Of a stretch of 64,000 bases of DNA, positions 38,816-50,200 are shown in pieces. Under the pieces are notes generated by a model. The model was not told the origin of the DNA and did not search any database. It saw nothing but the letters and a program-made list of their open reading frames with translations. The stretch is from Equus caballus (taxonomy: Eukaryota > Chordata > Mammalia > Perissodactyla > Equidae), in contig NC_091712.1 in the NCBI RefSeq assembly GCF_041296265.1, forward strand, positions 11,317,001 to 11,381,000. Reading direction: 5' to 3'. Every line of letters starts with the position of its first letter. Within the stretch, counting starts at the first letter, position 1. The position numbers and the translations under genes are program-made.

Positions 38816-39179
38816 TACTAGCGAAATGCAAAATACCTGGAAACGATGAGTTGTGAACACGTCTTCAGACTCCATTATGTGCCCTGCACAAGCACTGTCA
38901 CTACAGTCAGTCACATTCCTCATAAAATAGGATAATGATACCAAATTCGTAGTTTCTGGGAGATTTAAATGATGAATATAACATTTCTGGCATTGTTTCT
39001 AGCAAAAACTCACTAGGTAATAGAAAAAGTAGTCAGAATTTTTGGATACATTAATTTTCACCCCTCAGAGACCCGCTCCTCTCCTTCCACTCCCAGGGTT
39101 TCTCTGCTCTTTCCATCCCTCAGTCTCTCTCACACTTTGAATGCAGCAACACTCTGTTCCTCACATTGACCTGGGTGAC

Positions 39180-39745
39180 TTTTACAGAGAGCAGACCTGA
39201 TCACAGCTGTCCCGTTGCATGAAACCTGCACTTACTGTCCACTAATTTCAGAATCAAACTACAATCCTGTGGCCAAAATATAAGGCTCTTTCTTCATCTG
39301 ACTGTGTTCTCTCAGACTAGGCTCATGTGGTTTCATTTCCCACCCTCTGCTACTGAGTATTGGTCAGATAGTAATAATCTGCATTACAATTACAATGTCA
39401 TATTGTCATTTTATAAACACACCTTGCAGTCTAATTATGCCCTAAATGTCATCCCCTCCCTGCTCATCCTGGAGTGCTCCCACCTCTCGACCACCTGGGA
39501 GAATTCCAACACCTGTTCAAGGCTGAGCACAGTCACAATCTTGTCTGTGATGCTTTCACTAAACTCTCACTGAAGAGTCAACTTCTTTGGATAAACTTCA
39601 CCAGAGTTCAATGTCACCTCAGGATATTACAGTTTCTTTACATTTCCCATCATGTTTAGCCAATGAGTGCCTTGTGAGAATAAACAGTGTCTTAGTCATT
39701 ACTTAACATCCAGAATAAAGTTTGGTGCCTACCATATATTAATTG
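39180..39745 (+). repeat. L2 LINE 3' end
   Basis: L2-type text: 'ataaggctctttcttcatct', 'catttcccaccctctgctac', 'gtcatcccctccctgctcat', 'taaacagtgtcttagtcatt' and 'tggtgcctaccatatattaa'. It is diverged. The stretches 38816-39179 and 39746-41090 on either side hold nothing I can name. Confidence 0.5.
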
Positions 39746-41099
39746 CTGGAAAAAAAGATTTTTTTAATGACTGCAGAAACAAATTTTTGAATGAGGATAA
39801 ACAGACATTCCCAAAGTGGGGGAAAAAGAATAAACCATGAAAGACAGGGAAACACTATTGAGAAATGAACGTCCCCTGATTAAGCACAAACACTGCAAAA
39901 GATACATCAGAGAAAGATGTTCGATTCTGAGTTTCCTTCCCGAATCAGTCTGTATTGGCAGGAGTTGGTGTTACTACATTCTCTATAACTTATTTTCCCT
40001 AGTGATGCCCCCCAAGAAACTACCAATAAAAAGGCTCCCTCACACTATCACATGTCCCCTCAGCACTTGTGAAAATGCTGTGATCTCCTAGATGTCATCA
40101 CAGAACAGCCTGAGAGCACCGATCCACTTTCCTCCATGGACGAGTCATCATGTTTGAAGCCATGTCTCCACGAAGGGCAGATGGCCCCTCCTGGGCCCTT
40201 TCTCACTTGCTGTCTGCCAGGTTCTAAGCTTGACACGTCCCTGCATCATGTCATTGGCTTAACAACTGCTGTAGCACTGAATGCAACAGCAAGACGTTAC
40301 CCTGTAAATATCCATGCAGATCGTTCACACAGATACTAGCGCTAAAGTGACAGGAGTGCTTCACACGGTGACCTGTTATTAAGTCCAAAAGTTTGGTCAC
40401 TGTGCCCACCCAGAATCTGATGGGCACCTTCAAGAGGCAGAGACCACCACCTGCGGCCCCTTCCACAGAGAAAGCCATTAAGCGACCTCCTAAGAGACAT
40501 TCCCTTCTCCAGAGAGCAGAGGAACATCACCTTATCTTCCCAGAAAATTAATGCCAATCATGACATGCCATTTGCAACAGCATAAACATGAGCAGGACCC
40601 AATGGTGACAGGAAACACCTCTGCTTCCCTCTGAAACCGCTTTATGATCATAGACCAAATCCTTCCCCAAACCATCCTGCTCAGCATGGCATGAAAAGTA
40701 AGGGGCCATCGCTCTGAACTCCTACAAAGAAATGCTGCCCTGCATTTCTTCCAACGCTTGCAAATTTCAGCCTCGACAGGCGATCCCAGTAAAAAAGAGA
40801 AGGAGAACTCAGGAGGCTCTTCAACTGTCCCCCAAACCCACTGCCCTCCCACAGCAAAGTGGGATGTCCAGGTCGTTCCAGTACAGGGAGCTGGGGAGAG
40901 AAGGGAGGCGTCCACACCAGGCGAGACACAACCAGGTGAGTCGCTGCCAGGAGGCAGGTAGAGATGCGGGCGGCCTCTTGCTCCCTCTGACCCTGGACTG
41001 AGCCAGCTGTCCCTCCCTCCAGCCCCTGAGAGCTGGCAGCACAGCAGGCAGCCTCTCTGAGCCTGAGACATCCGCCAGGACTGCCCCCGTCGCTGAGGA

Positions 41100-41830
41100 G
41101 CGGGTATAGAGGGGACAGAGGCACCGAGGAGCCCTGTGCAGCCCGCGAGCCCTGTGCGCCTGCCCTCAAGAGCAGCGCCCCACAGGCCTCAGCGGACACG
41201 GCGGGCCAGGGACGCGCCGCTGCTCGGAAGGCTGTCTGGGACGTGTGCCCGGGCTCAGGGCCCTTCTCCCCTCGGAGCGGCCCTGCCCGCTGTCCTCCGA
41301 GGGCGTCCTAGTCTCCATGGAGCCCCACATAAGCGCTCCCGCCCGGGCTCCCTGCAGAAGCAACGCCGGACGCCTGGGCCTCGCGGGCCAGGGCGGCACA
41401 GACCATTCTCCGCCGGCCAAGGGCCAGAGGCTTCATGAGTTTGACCGGCCGGCCCCGCCCAGGAGGGACGAGGCCTGGCCGGGACAGCCCCGGGCGCACT
41501 GGGGAGAGGGGAACCCGGGCGTCCTGGACGCCCTCGAGGCTCCGGCATCCCGGTTCTCCGCCTCAAGCACGCCCCTCATGCCAGTCAGAACCTGCTGCCC
41601 CTTTCGCTGGCTCCGCGGTGACACCGCCCACCTGACCTGGATGTCTGGGGCCTCCCCATTGGCTCGGGGTCGGGGGGTGGAGCGAGTGAGGAGGCGTGGC
41701 CAACAGGATGCCCTCCCCCGTGGGGCTGGAGCGAATGCCAGCCACCTGCCTGCACACAAAGGCCTGGAGCCACACCCCTCCTGTCCGCTGCCTGCTGGGA
41801 AACGGAGTCTTTTGATTGGAAACTTAGATG
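41100..41830. promoter_or_regulatory. CpG island, probable promoter without an assigned gene
   Basis: CpG dinucleotides are dense here (for example 'cagggacgcgccgctgctcg' and 'gaccggccggccccgcccag') and sparse on both sides. An inverted CCAAT box sits at 41658-41662 in 'cccattggctcgg'. Several GC boxes and a ZNF143-type motif are also present. Such islands usually mark widely used promoters or first exons. No flanking exon could be recognised on either strand, so the direction is unknown. Long open frames across the island (up to 255 codons on the plus strand) are expected from the scarcity of stops in GC-rich DNA. Confidence 0.65.
41790..41808 (-). promoter_or_regulatory. ZNF143/STAF-like promoter motif
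   Basis: On the minus strand the site reads ACTCCGTTTCCCAGCAGGC, close to the conserved vertebrate promoter motif with TCCCAGCAGGC at its 3' end. It lies at the right edge of the CpG island. Confidence 0.55.
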
Positions 41831-43899
41831 TTGCGTGTCTCTGCCCCTTTGCCTTTGGGAAATATGGTCCACTCTTGGACCTTCGGATCAGATGCCACAG
41901 CCCTCGATGCCAGAAAATCCCAAATGAACGTGCTAGGTCATTGATAACTCTATGTTTAATTTTTTTCTACACAAAATTCATCTTGAGGTGGAAAGTGGCT
42001 CCACGAACTTGAGTTTCCTCACCAAAAACAGCTGCAATATTTTCTGTATTCTTCCTACAGGAACCAAAACAGACTTGTTTTGGTAGGTTTCCCAGGTTTT
42101 CCCTGTAAATTGAGATCAGGCAGTAGATATAGTCATGGACAAAGACTGAAGAAAAGAGACAAATCCATTTCCGGCATCCATGGCCTCTGACTCTGTCTTG
42201 ACCCTGAAACAGAGGTTTTCAGCATATTGCTACTTAGGAAGACGGAGGCTCGACACAGGAATGGGAACAGCAACAATCAGAGAAAGCTTTGTGTGCTCAC
42301 CCCTGAGGGCTTCCTCAGGGGCCCCATCTGTTCTTAGATTTTTCCTAGGTAGGAGCCATCCTTCTTTGTCTCTTTGTATGCCCTGGAACTTTGGGCAGAA
42401 AACTTACCATTTGGAACATTATGACATGACAACTAGGGAAATCAGGTTCTCCACCTTCCCGGCATTTCTGGGGGATGCTGGCTGCAATAAATGGTGATAG
42501 TTACTTTAGGGGATATTCTGATCCAATCCTGAAAGTTCTGTATTCTTTGTCATGTGTGGCCACTGAACACTTTGATCTGTTAGCCTAAGGATCAGCCAGA
42601 GATCCTGAGTTCAGTGGGTCTTAGGATGTCCTCCTGGGGAAAGAGGGCGAGGGAACTCTGTATGTGACAGGGAGAGTGAGTGATTTGGTGTAGAGAAAGA
42701 GCGTGGTGGACTGCATCCAGTTCTGCTTTCATTCTGGCACACAGAAGACCATGTGTCCTAGCCCTCTTGGTTTTTCTTATGGACGTGTGGCTACTTCTGC
42801 CGAAGGGCATCACTTTTTGGCCAAAGGAGAAAGGAGGGTGTGTAAGGCCCCAGGTGCTCTTTGTGTCCTTCAGCGGCAATGGAATAAGGCGTGAGTTCCA
42901 GATGGTGTAGCAACAAGGTCATGGGGTCTCCATCAGACTTGCCCAACGAGACTTGGGAAGCAGGGGTCCCTTCACCCCGGTGACCAATGTTTGATGTAAA
43001 TCTGAGGAGAAATGCATCTTTAGTCATGGATTTCTTAATCGTTGCATTTAATTTCTTACCAGAGCATTACCTAAGGTTGTCCTGAAGATTACGATGACCT
43101 ACCCTTTCAGATTGTCTAAAAGGTGATTCTCCCAGAGCAGAATTGGCCGAATCTCATGTTGCTATGGTCAGAAGTCATGTCTGCTGACGGCTGCTTGTCA
43201 CAGATTGGGGCCCTGCCAAGAGACTCTGAGTCTGACAGGGAGTATTGCATGTGGAAAGTGTATGGAAGTGTTCTGGAGAGATATCCCTATAGGAAGTTAG
43301 CAAAGCAGAGATGGTCACAGGAGAAGCTGAAGCACAAGCCCATTGCCACTGGGTCTCAGCTAACCCTCAGGGATCTCTAGAACTAGGACGGCCCTTTGGT
43401 GTTGTCCCAAATTGAGACAAGGGAACCAGGCTTCTTACTCCCTTATATGCCAGACATTGGCCTCTGGCTGTCCCTGGAGAGGGCTGTGTCCTCGGGTTAG
43501 GCAGTTCCCTATGCTGTGGGGATGTCCTGTGCAGGAAAGCGCTGTGAGCTGTCCTCAGCCAATATTCCCAGGAGCTGTGGGGTGGATGCCTTGGCCTTGA
43601 GCGTGACTCTGGGCTGAGTCTCAATATTTCAACGGCACTGCTCCTTCACCGTGGTCTTCCTTCCCAACCCAGTTAATAATCCCCTGATCTGAGGAAGTCT
43701 CTGGGAGGACTAACATAGAGCTCTGCCTTTCCCTGTGATTGGATGAGACAAAGGCATTGGGGAAGAGCAGAATCTCTCTCTTCAGGATTCAGACCCTCTT
43801 ACCTGGGGACTTCTGGAGAGCTCCAGAAGGCTTCCGACTTTGGCTGACAGTGCTGAAGTGGTTCCTGTAATGGTGGCCATGGATTTGCTGTTGTTGGGT
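41831..43899. other. Gene-poor GC-rich stretch
   Basis: Open frames of 60-105 codons occur on both strands but show no domain, no consistent splice pattern and no similarity I recognise. Further exons of the receptor-like fragment to the right could be hidden here, but I could not find them. Confidence 0.35.
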
Positions 43900-44050
43900 G
43901 CTTGTAGTTAGGGGAAATCTGATTCCCTCCAGAGAGCTTGAACAGGGTGCTCTCCAACGTCTTGGGGTCACGAGGACTGGCCTGGTAGACATCGAAACCC
44001 AGGGGAAGGTTGGCAAGTTGAGGGGTGTTCTCGTCGCTGTCCTCAACAAT
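43900..44050 (-). pseudogene. Vomeronasal type-2 receptor-like fragment (ligand-binding domain)
   Basis: The minus-strand translation NLPLGFDVYQASPRDPKTLE, then STLFKLSGGNQISPNYKH, resembles the part of V2R receptors (class C GPCRs) where an LPN-LG-Y-D segment is followed by a PNY motif. It would be one exon of the extracellular Venus-flytrap domain. The residues before it (VEDSDENTPQLA) fit the EEIN-region poorly. No signal peptide, second half of the domain or seven-transmembrane exon was found nearby. I therefore call it an isolated relic. A chance resemblance is possible. Confidence 0.42.
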
Positions 44051-47000
44051 GACAGAAAGGCCAATTCATCCTGGTAATTCATCCAGACACACCTAAGCCG
44101 AGAGACAGCATTCGGAAGAATGGTCGAGTCATGCCATTCAGGGACAAAACCTAAGCCAAGCCAAGGGGAAGGCAGGATTCTGGACTCAGGTTACTCATCC
44201 AGAGATGCTCCTGTCTTGGCAGATGGCGGTGGTGTGAACATGGTTCCCAGGGCTCTGGAACACCCTGGCATGGCTCTCTTATTGTGATGAGGCAAATCGT
44301 GTCCAAATCAGCAAGACAGGTTTGCAGGGCAGTGTGAGTGGGGGAGATGGCATTGAGCTGGATGGTGTGGCTGTCAACTGGACAGATTTTTTGTTAGCTC
44401 CCAGAAATGGAATGTGCATATGTGCATGGACCACATCGCAAGATATTCTCGAGGTCCGTGAGTGAGGAGTACAAACACCGTCTCATCGACCACTTTGGAA
44501 AGACTGAGTTGAATCCTACGGTGATCTTGTTTTCGCTTGCACTGGAAGCCAAGATGCAAGCATCCGTCCCCACCTTGGACCTGGAATAGTTTAAATGGCA
44601 CCTGACTTACCAGTTCCTCAAACATTTTGAGGATTTCCTGCCAACACCATGTTCACCTGAGGCATTTCAAGGGACTCACACTATTAGATTCTCTTCTCCT
44701 AAGTCAGCTCTTAGGAAGCCAGTTTTGGTAACTTCTGTGTGCCTTGAACAAGAAAGATTTCATCCAGATTTTCTAATTCCTTTCCTCGTGGACTTCCACA
44801 ATCTACTTCCAATTTGGAAACCCAAAGATGGGATAAGTGGTGCCTCCTGTGTCCACAGCTGTACTCCTGCAACAAACTAAAAGTTGCTACCTGCCGGATC
44901 GGCTCTCAGGAGCTCCCCAGTCCTGGAGGAGGCACTCTTGGGACACCCATGCCTTCATCCTGGCTCTGGACTAGCCCTGGGACCTGCCACGACTATTTCT
45001 CCTCAGAGGGACAGCACAGTCTTCCCCACCTTCCTCTGGCAAGTCTCTTTCCTGGGTGGCTGTGCCGTACCAGCAAGGCCCTGGGCTGCCGGTGACCAGA
45101 ATTGATCCTCAGCTCCAGGCTGTGCTGAGATGGCCTCCCTGGCAGAGCCCAGCCTGCCAAGTCTCTGAGTGATGCTTGCAGCCAACAAGGAGGAGGGGAG
45201 AAGTCAGAAGTGCCAGGGGCTTCACCCAGCCCTTGTCTTTCAGACTCTTTCCAAGGGAGGAGATGGCAAAGGCTGGGTGGTCAGGCTTTCGCTCCTGGTT
45301 CTGGAGCCGGTGCTCCGGTTGAGCTCAGAGCAGTGTCTGTTTAGCACCCAGATGGGAAGCATTTCAGCATTTCCCTCGGTAAGGCTGTGTCCATGAACAT
45401 CCACAGATCATCAGGTTGCTGCCATTCCCCGCAGGACTCCCAACTCACACCCTTCTGAAGCCTCCTCTTTCAAAGCTCCCAACAGGAAAGGCACACATCC
45501 CCATGACAGAACCACCGCACAAGACTGTGGAAAAGAACACAGCAAGCCCAGGGGCTGCACACTTGCTGGGCTCAGGCACTGCAACGACTTTAGGAAAAGT
45601 CACTACAAATACTACATATTGTGTAAATTTGGGACTGTCCGACATCACGGGCCTGAGAAGCACACAGGCCCAGAAGTCACCCTTGGCAGCAGGGAGACCC
45701 TGGGGTCATTCCTGGTCAGGAGGATCACCAGAAAGGCTAGGGGCATCTAGGGAATTTCTACCCTAAGATACAATTGTATGCAGAAGTGCAGAAATGCTGA
45801 AAATCCTGGCTTACAGGGAGCACTACGTTTATGGAGGGAGACCTGGCTGAGGACCTAAAAGCTGCATCCCACAGCTTTCCCCTTGGAGAGACAACAAGCA
45901 GGAAATGGTATTTGGAGTCAGGGACCAGCAGCCCAGGAGGATCCAGTCTAGGTCAAGGGTGAACAGGGAGCCCCTCAGTGGGCCTGAGAAGGCAGAGTCC
46001 TGCCTGCCCATGGTCCATGTGCACAGGACCTTCCTCTGGCCTCGTCTTCCCCTCATGCACGTATTGATCTTTTGACAGTATTTTCCCCACTAAGTGCTGA
46101 AGCCATTCTGGAGACCGAATCAGAAAACAAGGTCCTAATCTGTGTGCAAGAGAAACTGGGAAAATCTTCCCTCTTCCTGCAGAGTGTAGGAAGGCAGCCA
46201 CTGTCCTGGGCAGGACATGTGCTAGGGACAGGCACATGCTAATGTGAAAGACACGCCCAGCTCAGTGGTTGTCACTCTGCCTGAGAAAATGCCTCCAACC
46301 CCTTAGTCCCAAGAGGTCAGAGGGGCCATCTCTTCTCCTGGACAGGGTGAACCACACTGCAATGATCCTGTCCCTCAGAGGGAGGGGGACTTGGGCATGT
46401 TCTTCAGTAGCCTGGGAGGGGACTGGCCCTTCTCCCTTCTCCACATAAACTAAGCTGCTCACGCTGCGAGGTTTCTAAATTCAAGGAGGAATGTGAGTTT
46501 CTGGATCTGGTTTCCATGAGCGTGGCGAGCTAAAGACGCACACCTCCACTCCCAGGATTAGAAAGAAGCAACAATTTAATATACTACTCAAAGGAACCAT
46601 TTGCCATTGACAACAAAAACATGGCCCCTCCAAATATGGAAATAGGTGCTGGGGAAAAGGGGGGAGGGAGAAGAGGGTTTGGTGCATTCCATTGTGGCCT
46701 CCAGGGGAACCCAGGAAACGGATCACAAAGTTCTCCTCATCAGAATCAGAGGACGTGGCCCTGTGCACCCTGAGTGTCACCACTGTGTCCCTGCTGTGGT
46801 TCAGCTGGTCTCAGGAGGGTCATGGATCACCACCACTGTGCGCTTGGTTGGGGTTCTGGCGCCTGGAGAAAGAGAGGCATTTCCTGAGGGGCCTGCCCTG
46901 GAATAACAGGGCACACCTCTCCCTGCCCCCACTGTGCTCTGTGCTCCAGCCCTGTGTTGAGTGCTCAGACAGCCAACAGTACCCCATCTGTCCCTGACAC

Positions 47001-47247
47001 AGGGGCTGATATTTAACATCACCCATTTCACAGAGGAGGAAACCAGTCCCAGAAAGGTGAGTGCAATCGCCCAGGACAGGACCGCTCCACAGTGCAGCTG
47101 GGACCCACTGCCGGCTATCTGCCTGCCCAGGCCCACGCTCAGCCCGAATGTTTCCTGAGCCCATGGATTCAGCCACTGCCGGTCCGGACACTCACTCTGC
47201 CCTGGGCAGTTCTTCTTGTCTTTGAAGAAGAGTCGAATCTTTCTGGC
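44051..47247. other. Region between V2R-like fragment and the RALGDS-like gene, no gene assigned
   Basis: The sequence is GC-rich with many short open frames and no recognised domain. It includes the sequence downstream of the RALGDS-like stop codon, so the 3' UTR and poly(A) site of that gene should lie in the right part. I did not find a clear AATAAA-plus-context signal that I would defend. Confidence 0.35.
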
Positions 47248-50200
47248 CTAGTGGTTTTGGGGCTCCAGCTGGCAGGACAGGCTGTAGCTACAGGACAGAG
47301 TAGAGCTGTGAGCTCTCAGGAGCCACACATCACATGTGCGTCCTGGAGCCTGCCAGCAGCTGGATTCCAAGGGCCCCAGGGGTCGCCATGCAACCAGATC
47401 TGAGGCTGACCGTGGAGCCATGGCCATGGGCTCTGGAGCTGGTCAGCAGAGAGAGTCTGCCCTGCCCTCACCCAACTCCTGACCCGCCTCACCTCTCCTC
47501 CTCGCTCAGGGGCTTCACAGCCTGGAAGCAGGCCCCAAAGTGCTCATCGGGCTGCACAGTGTACAGATTTGCAGCCTCCTGGAGCAGCTCGATCTCCTCG
47601 ATCAGTTTGAATTGCTAGGACAGAGAAGCACAGGATGCCCAAGGACCTGAGTGGGGGATCCTACAGGCTCTTGGAGGGGGTGAGGAAGGGGCCAACGAGC
47701 CAGCCTTGGGCCTTTGTCCACTTGGAACTCTGCCTGCCTGCGATTCCAGTCAGGACTCTCCTGCTCTCACACTTGGCCCGAAAGAGCTCCTCCTCCAGGA
47801 AGGCATCTTTGATGCCAGCCCTTCCCCCACCCATCAATGCCATCGGATCCCCAGCTCTACACATCGAACTGTGCAAATAAATGACTCTTGGGATTGGGCC
47901 AGAGGGGGTCATGCTCACGGGGGGTGGGGGTGTCTCTGATTTCCACACCCCCACCCTCCCCACCGTGAGGCTGCAGCCACTTACCTCATTCCATTTCCGA
48001 CAGTTGAGCACATTACCCTGGAAGGCAGACAGCCACAGTCCATCAGAAACGGCCCCCTTAGGCCAGCACTAGCCCCCCTGTACACCTCTTCTAATGTTGC
48101 ACTGCTGCCAGTGCACAGGCCCTTCCAGAGACAAGACCTGGAACTCGGCCAGGCTCTGGGCTCCAGTGCAGGGGGCACAGTGCAACTGAGGCAAGAGACC
48201 TTGTAATCTAACCCTCTCTGATGACACATGGGGAGACTGAGGCCTCAGGCAGGAAGGGAGAGTTCAGCCACTGATGTGCTTCCTGACTGGGAGGTGCCCG
48301 TCTTCTCTTCCCTCATGGGCAGGGCCAAAGGGAGAGGCTGAGTCCAGCTCAGACACCACCTCCCGTGGCCACACAGTCAGGCAACTCTGAGCCTCAGCAG
48401 CCCAGGGAACCTGGACGGTGGTTTCTGCGGAGCCTGCAACACTAAATTGGGGAGTTGGGCCTGATGCCCCGACTCCCACACAAGGCTGAAGGCCCTTCTG
48501 AGAGGAACTTTGCCAAATTCAGAGAGCTCAGGGCTCAGGGCAGGACTCTCTCCTCCTCACCCTCAGGAGCCTGAGCCCCCGGACCCACCTCCAGGATCAC
48601 TCACCTCCACATAATTCTCCATCGTAGAGTCCAGGAGCTTCAGGGAACTGAAGAATGTCACCAGGGAGGGGACGACACCCTGTGCCATCATTGGGGTTGG
48701 CATGGTGATGAGCTCCCACTCTCAGGTGCCCCCATGAACTCTCCCCTGAAACTTCTCACCCCAGCCTCCTGCCCACCTCATGCTCCCACACAGAGCAGCC
48801 TAGGATCCTCGGGACACCCCAACACCCACAATTCCCTCCGCCCCTCCCCTCCAGGAGCACCAAAGTCCACCAGTCACGTCCCAGGGTTGGCTGTTGACCA
48901 ACCACAGGGGGTGTGGCCCATGCCCCTCCCCACCCCAAATCTGTCCTGCTGCCAGCCCTCCAGGCCCCCTCCTGCTCACTGCCAATGCAGCCACATCAGG
49001 CTAGGTGGCCACAGCAGAAGCCCTGGAGGAGGAAGTCCCCTCTCCTGAGGGAGGTCTCCAGCTGGAGGAGGAGCCCCCTCTACTCTGACTCCTGGGCCCC
49101 TCCCCCACAGGCACCCTCACCTGCTGCTGCTGCCTCTCCTGGGCTCCCTGGCAGGCCCTCTCTGCAGTCCCTAACACAGAGGTTGCCTCCTGTCGGGGAT
49201 GAGGACAAGGTCAGTGTGACCATACTCCCTCCACATGTCCCCCAAGGCCCCTGACCTCAGACTCTGGCCATCTGGCTCCATGCCACTGCTGTCTATGCTG
49301 CTCCCACCTCCAGGGTGCTCTGATTCTAGACCAGCCCTAGCTCCAGGACTCACTCCTGTGTGACCCTGGGCCTTCCCATGCCTCCCTGAGCCTCTTTCCT
49401 CATCTGAAAAGTGTGAGCAGAATGTCACCTGCTTCCAGGAGTCTCCTGAGGACACAGGGTCATCTGCCTCTCATCACTGCTCTCCCCTCACCTCTCGAGG
49501 AGGAGCCAGCACAGATCTCCTCACATTTCTGTCCTCCCTTAGACAGTATCACCCTGCTGGGAGGCCTGCACCACCGATCATTTCCCTCCACTTCCAAGAG
49601 GGGGAGACCAAGGCCCCCAGAGGGGCAGTGACTGGCTCAAGGACCCATTGGGAGAGACTGCTCCCTGTCCCAGCCAGAGTCCCTGTCCCTGCTGCCTTCA
49701 CCCTACCCCCGGCTCCAAATCTTACCAAGGCCTAGACCTCTGGCTTCTCCCAGGGCTTGTACAGACCCCAGCTGAACAGACAGGGAGGGAGAGGGCATGG
49801 TGTCTTGGGGGGCCTGGCTGAGTGGCTCTGGCCTATCCCACCCTCACAGGGCTCTCTGACCCCCAGCCTGGGCTGAGCCTTGCCATAGCCTCACCTCCTA
49901 GGATCCCCTCAGGATGTTCCCCTCCCCTCTTCTTATGTACTCCTTCCAGATCTCCACCCTCCAGGTTACCTGCACTAGCAGCTCCCTGTTCACAAGCTGC
50001 TTTCTCCTGCACCACTTCTTCCAGGTTCGAGAACTCTCCCTGCGGGGTGGGGAAAGAAGGAAAAATAACAATAAAAACTGTGGGGTGGTGGAAGGACAAA
50101 TCACTTTTGTTTGAGAACCCAGCAGATCCAAACTGCCTGGGACCTGGATGAGGGATTTCACTGGGGTGCTCTGAGCTCTAAGGTCCCCGTGGTACTGGTG

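Noticed and set aside
40532-41199. Overlapping minus-strand frames of 172 and 179 codons left of the CpG island
   Set aside because: Two long frames overlap on the same strand with no recognisable domain, which is typical of GC-rich chance frames.
41245-42012. 255-codon plus-strand open frame across the CpG island
   Set aside because: The composition is that of GC-rich DNA with few stops. It has no domain and no splice context, and it overlaps several equally long frames on both strands.
44374-44625. Open frames on both strands between the V2R-like piece and the RALGDS-like gene
   Set aside because: Neither strand gives a recognisable class C GPCR exon or any other domain.
46481-46783. Minus-strand frame with an acidic TSSDSDEENFVIRF stretch downstream of the RALGDS-like stop
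   Set aside because: I could not tie it to the RALGDS/RGL4 family or to any splice pattern. The family member RGL4 ends where this gene ends.
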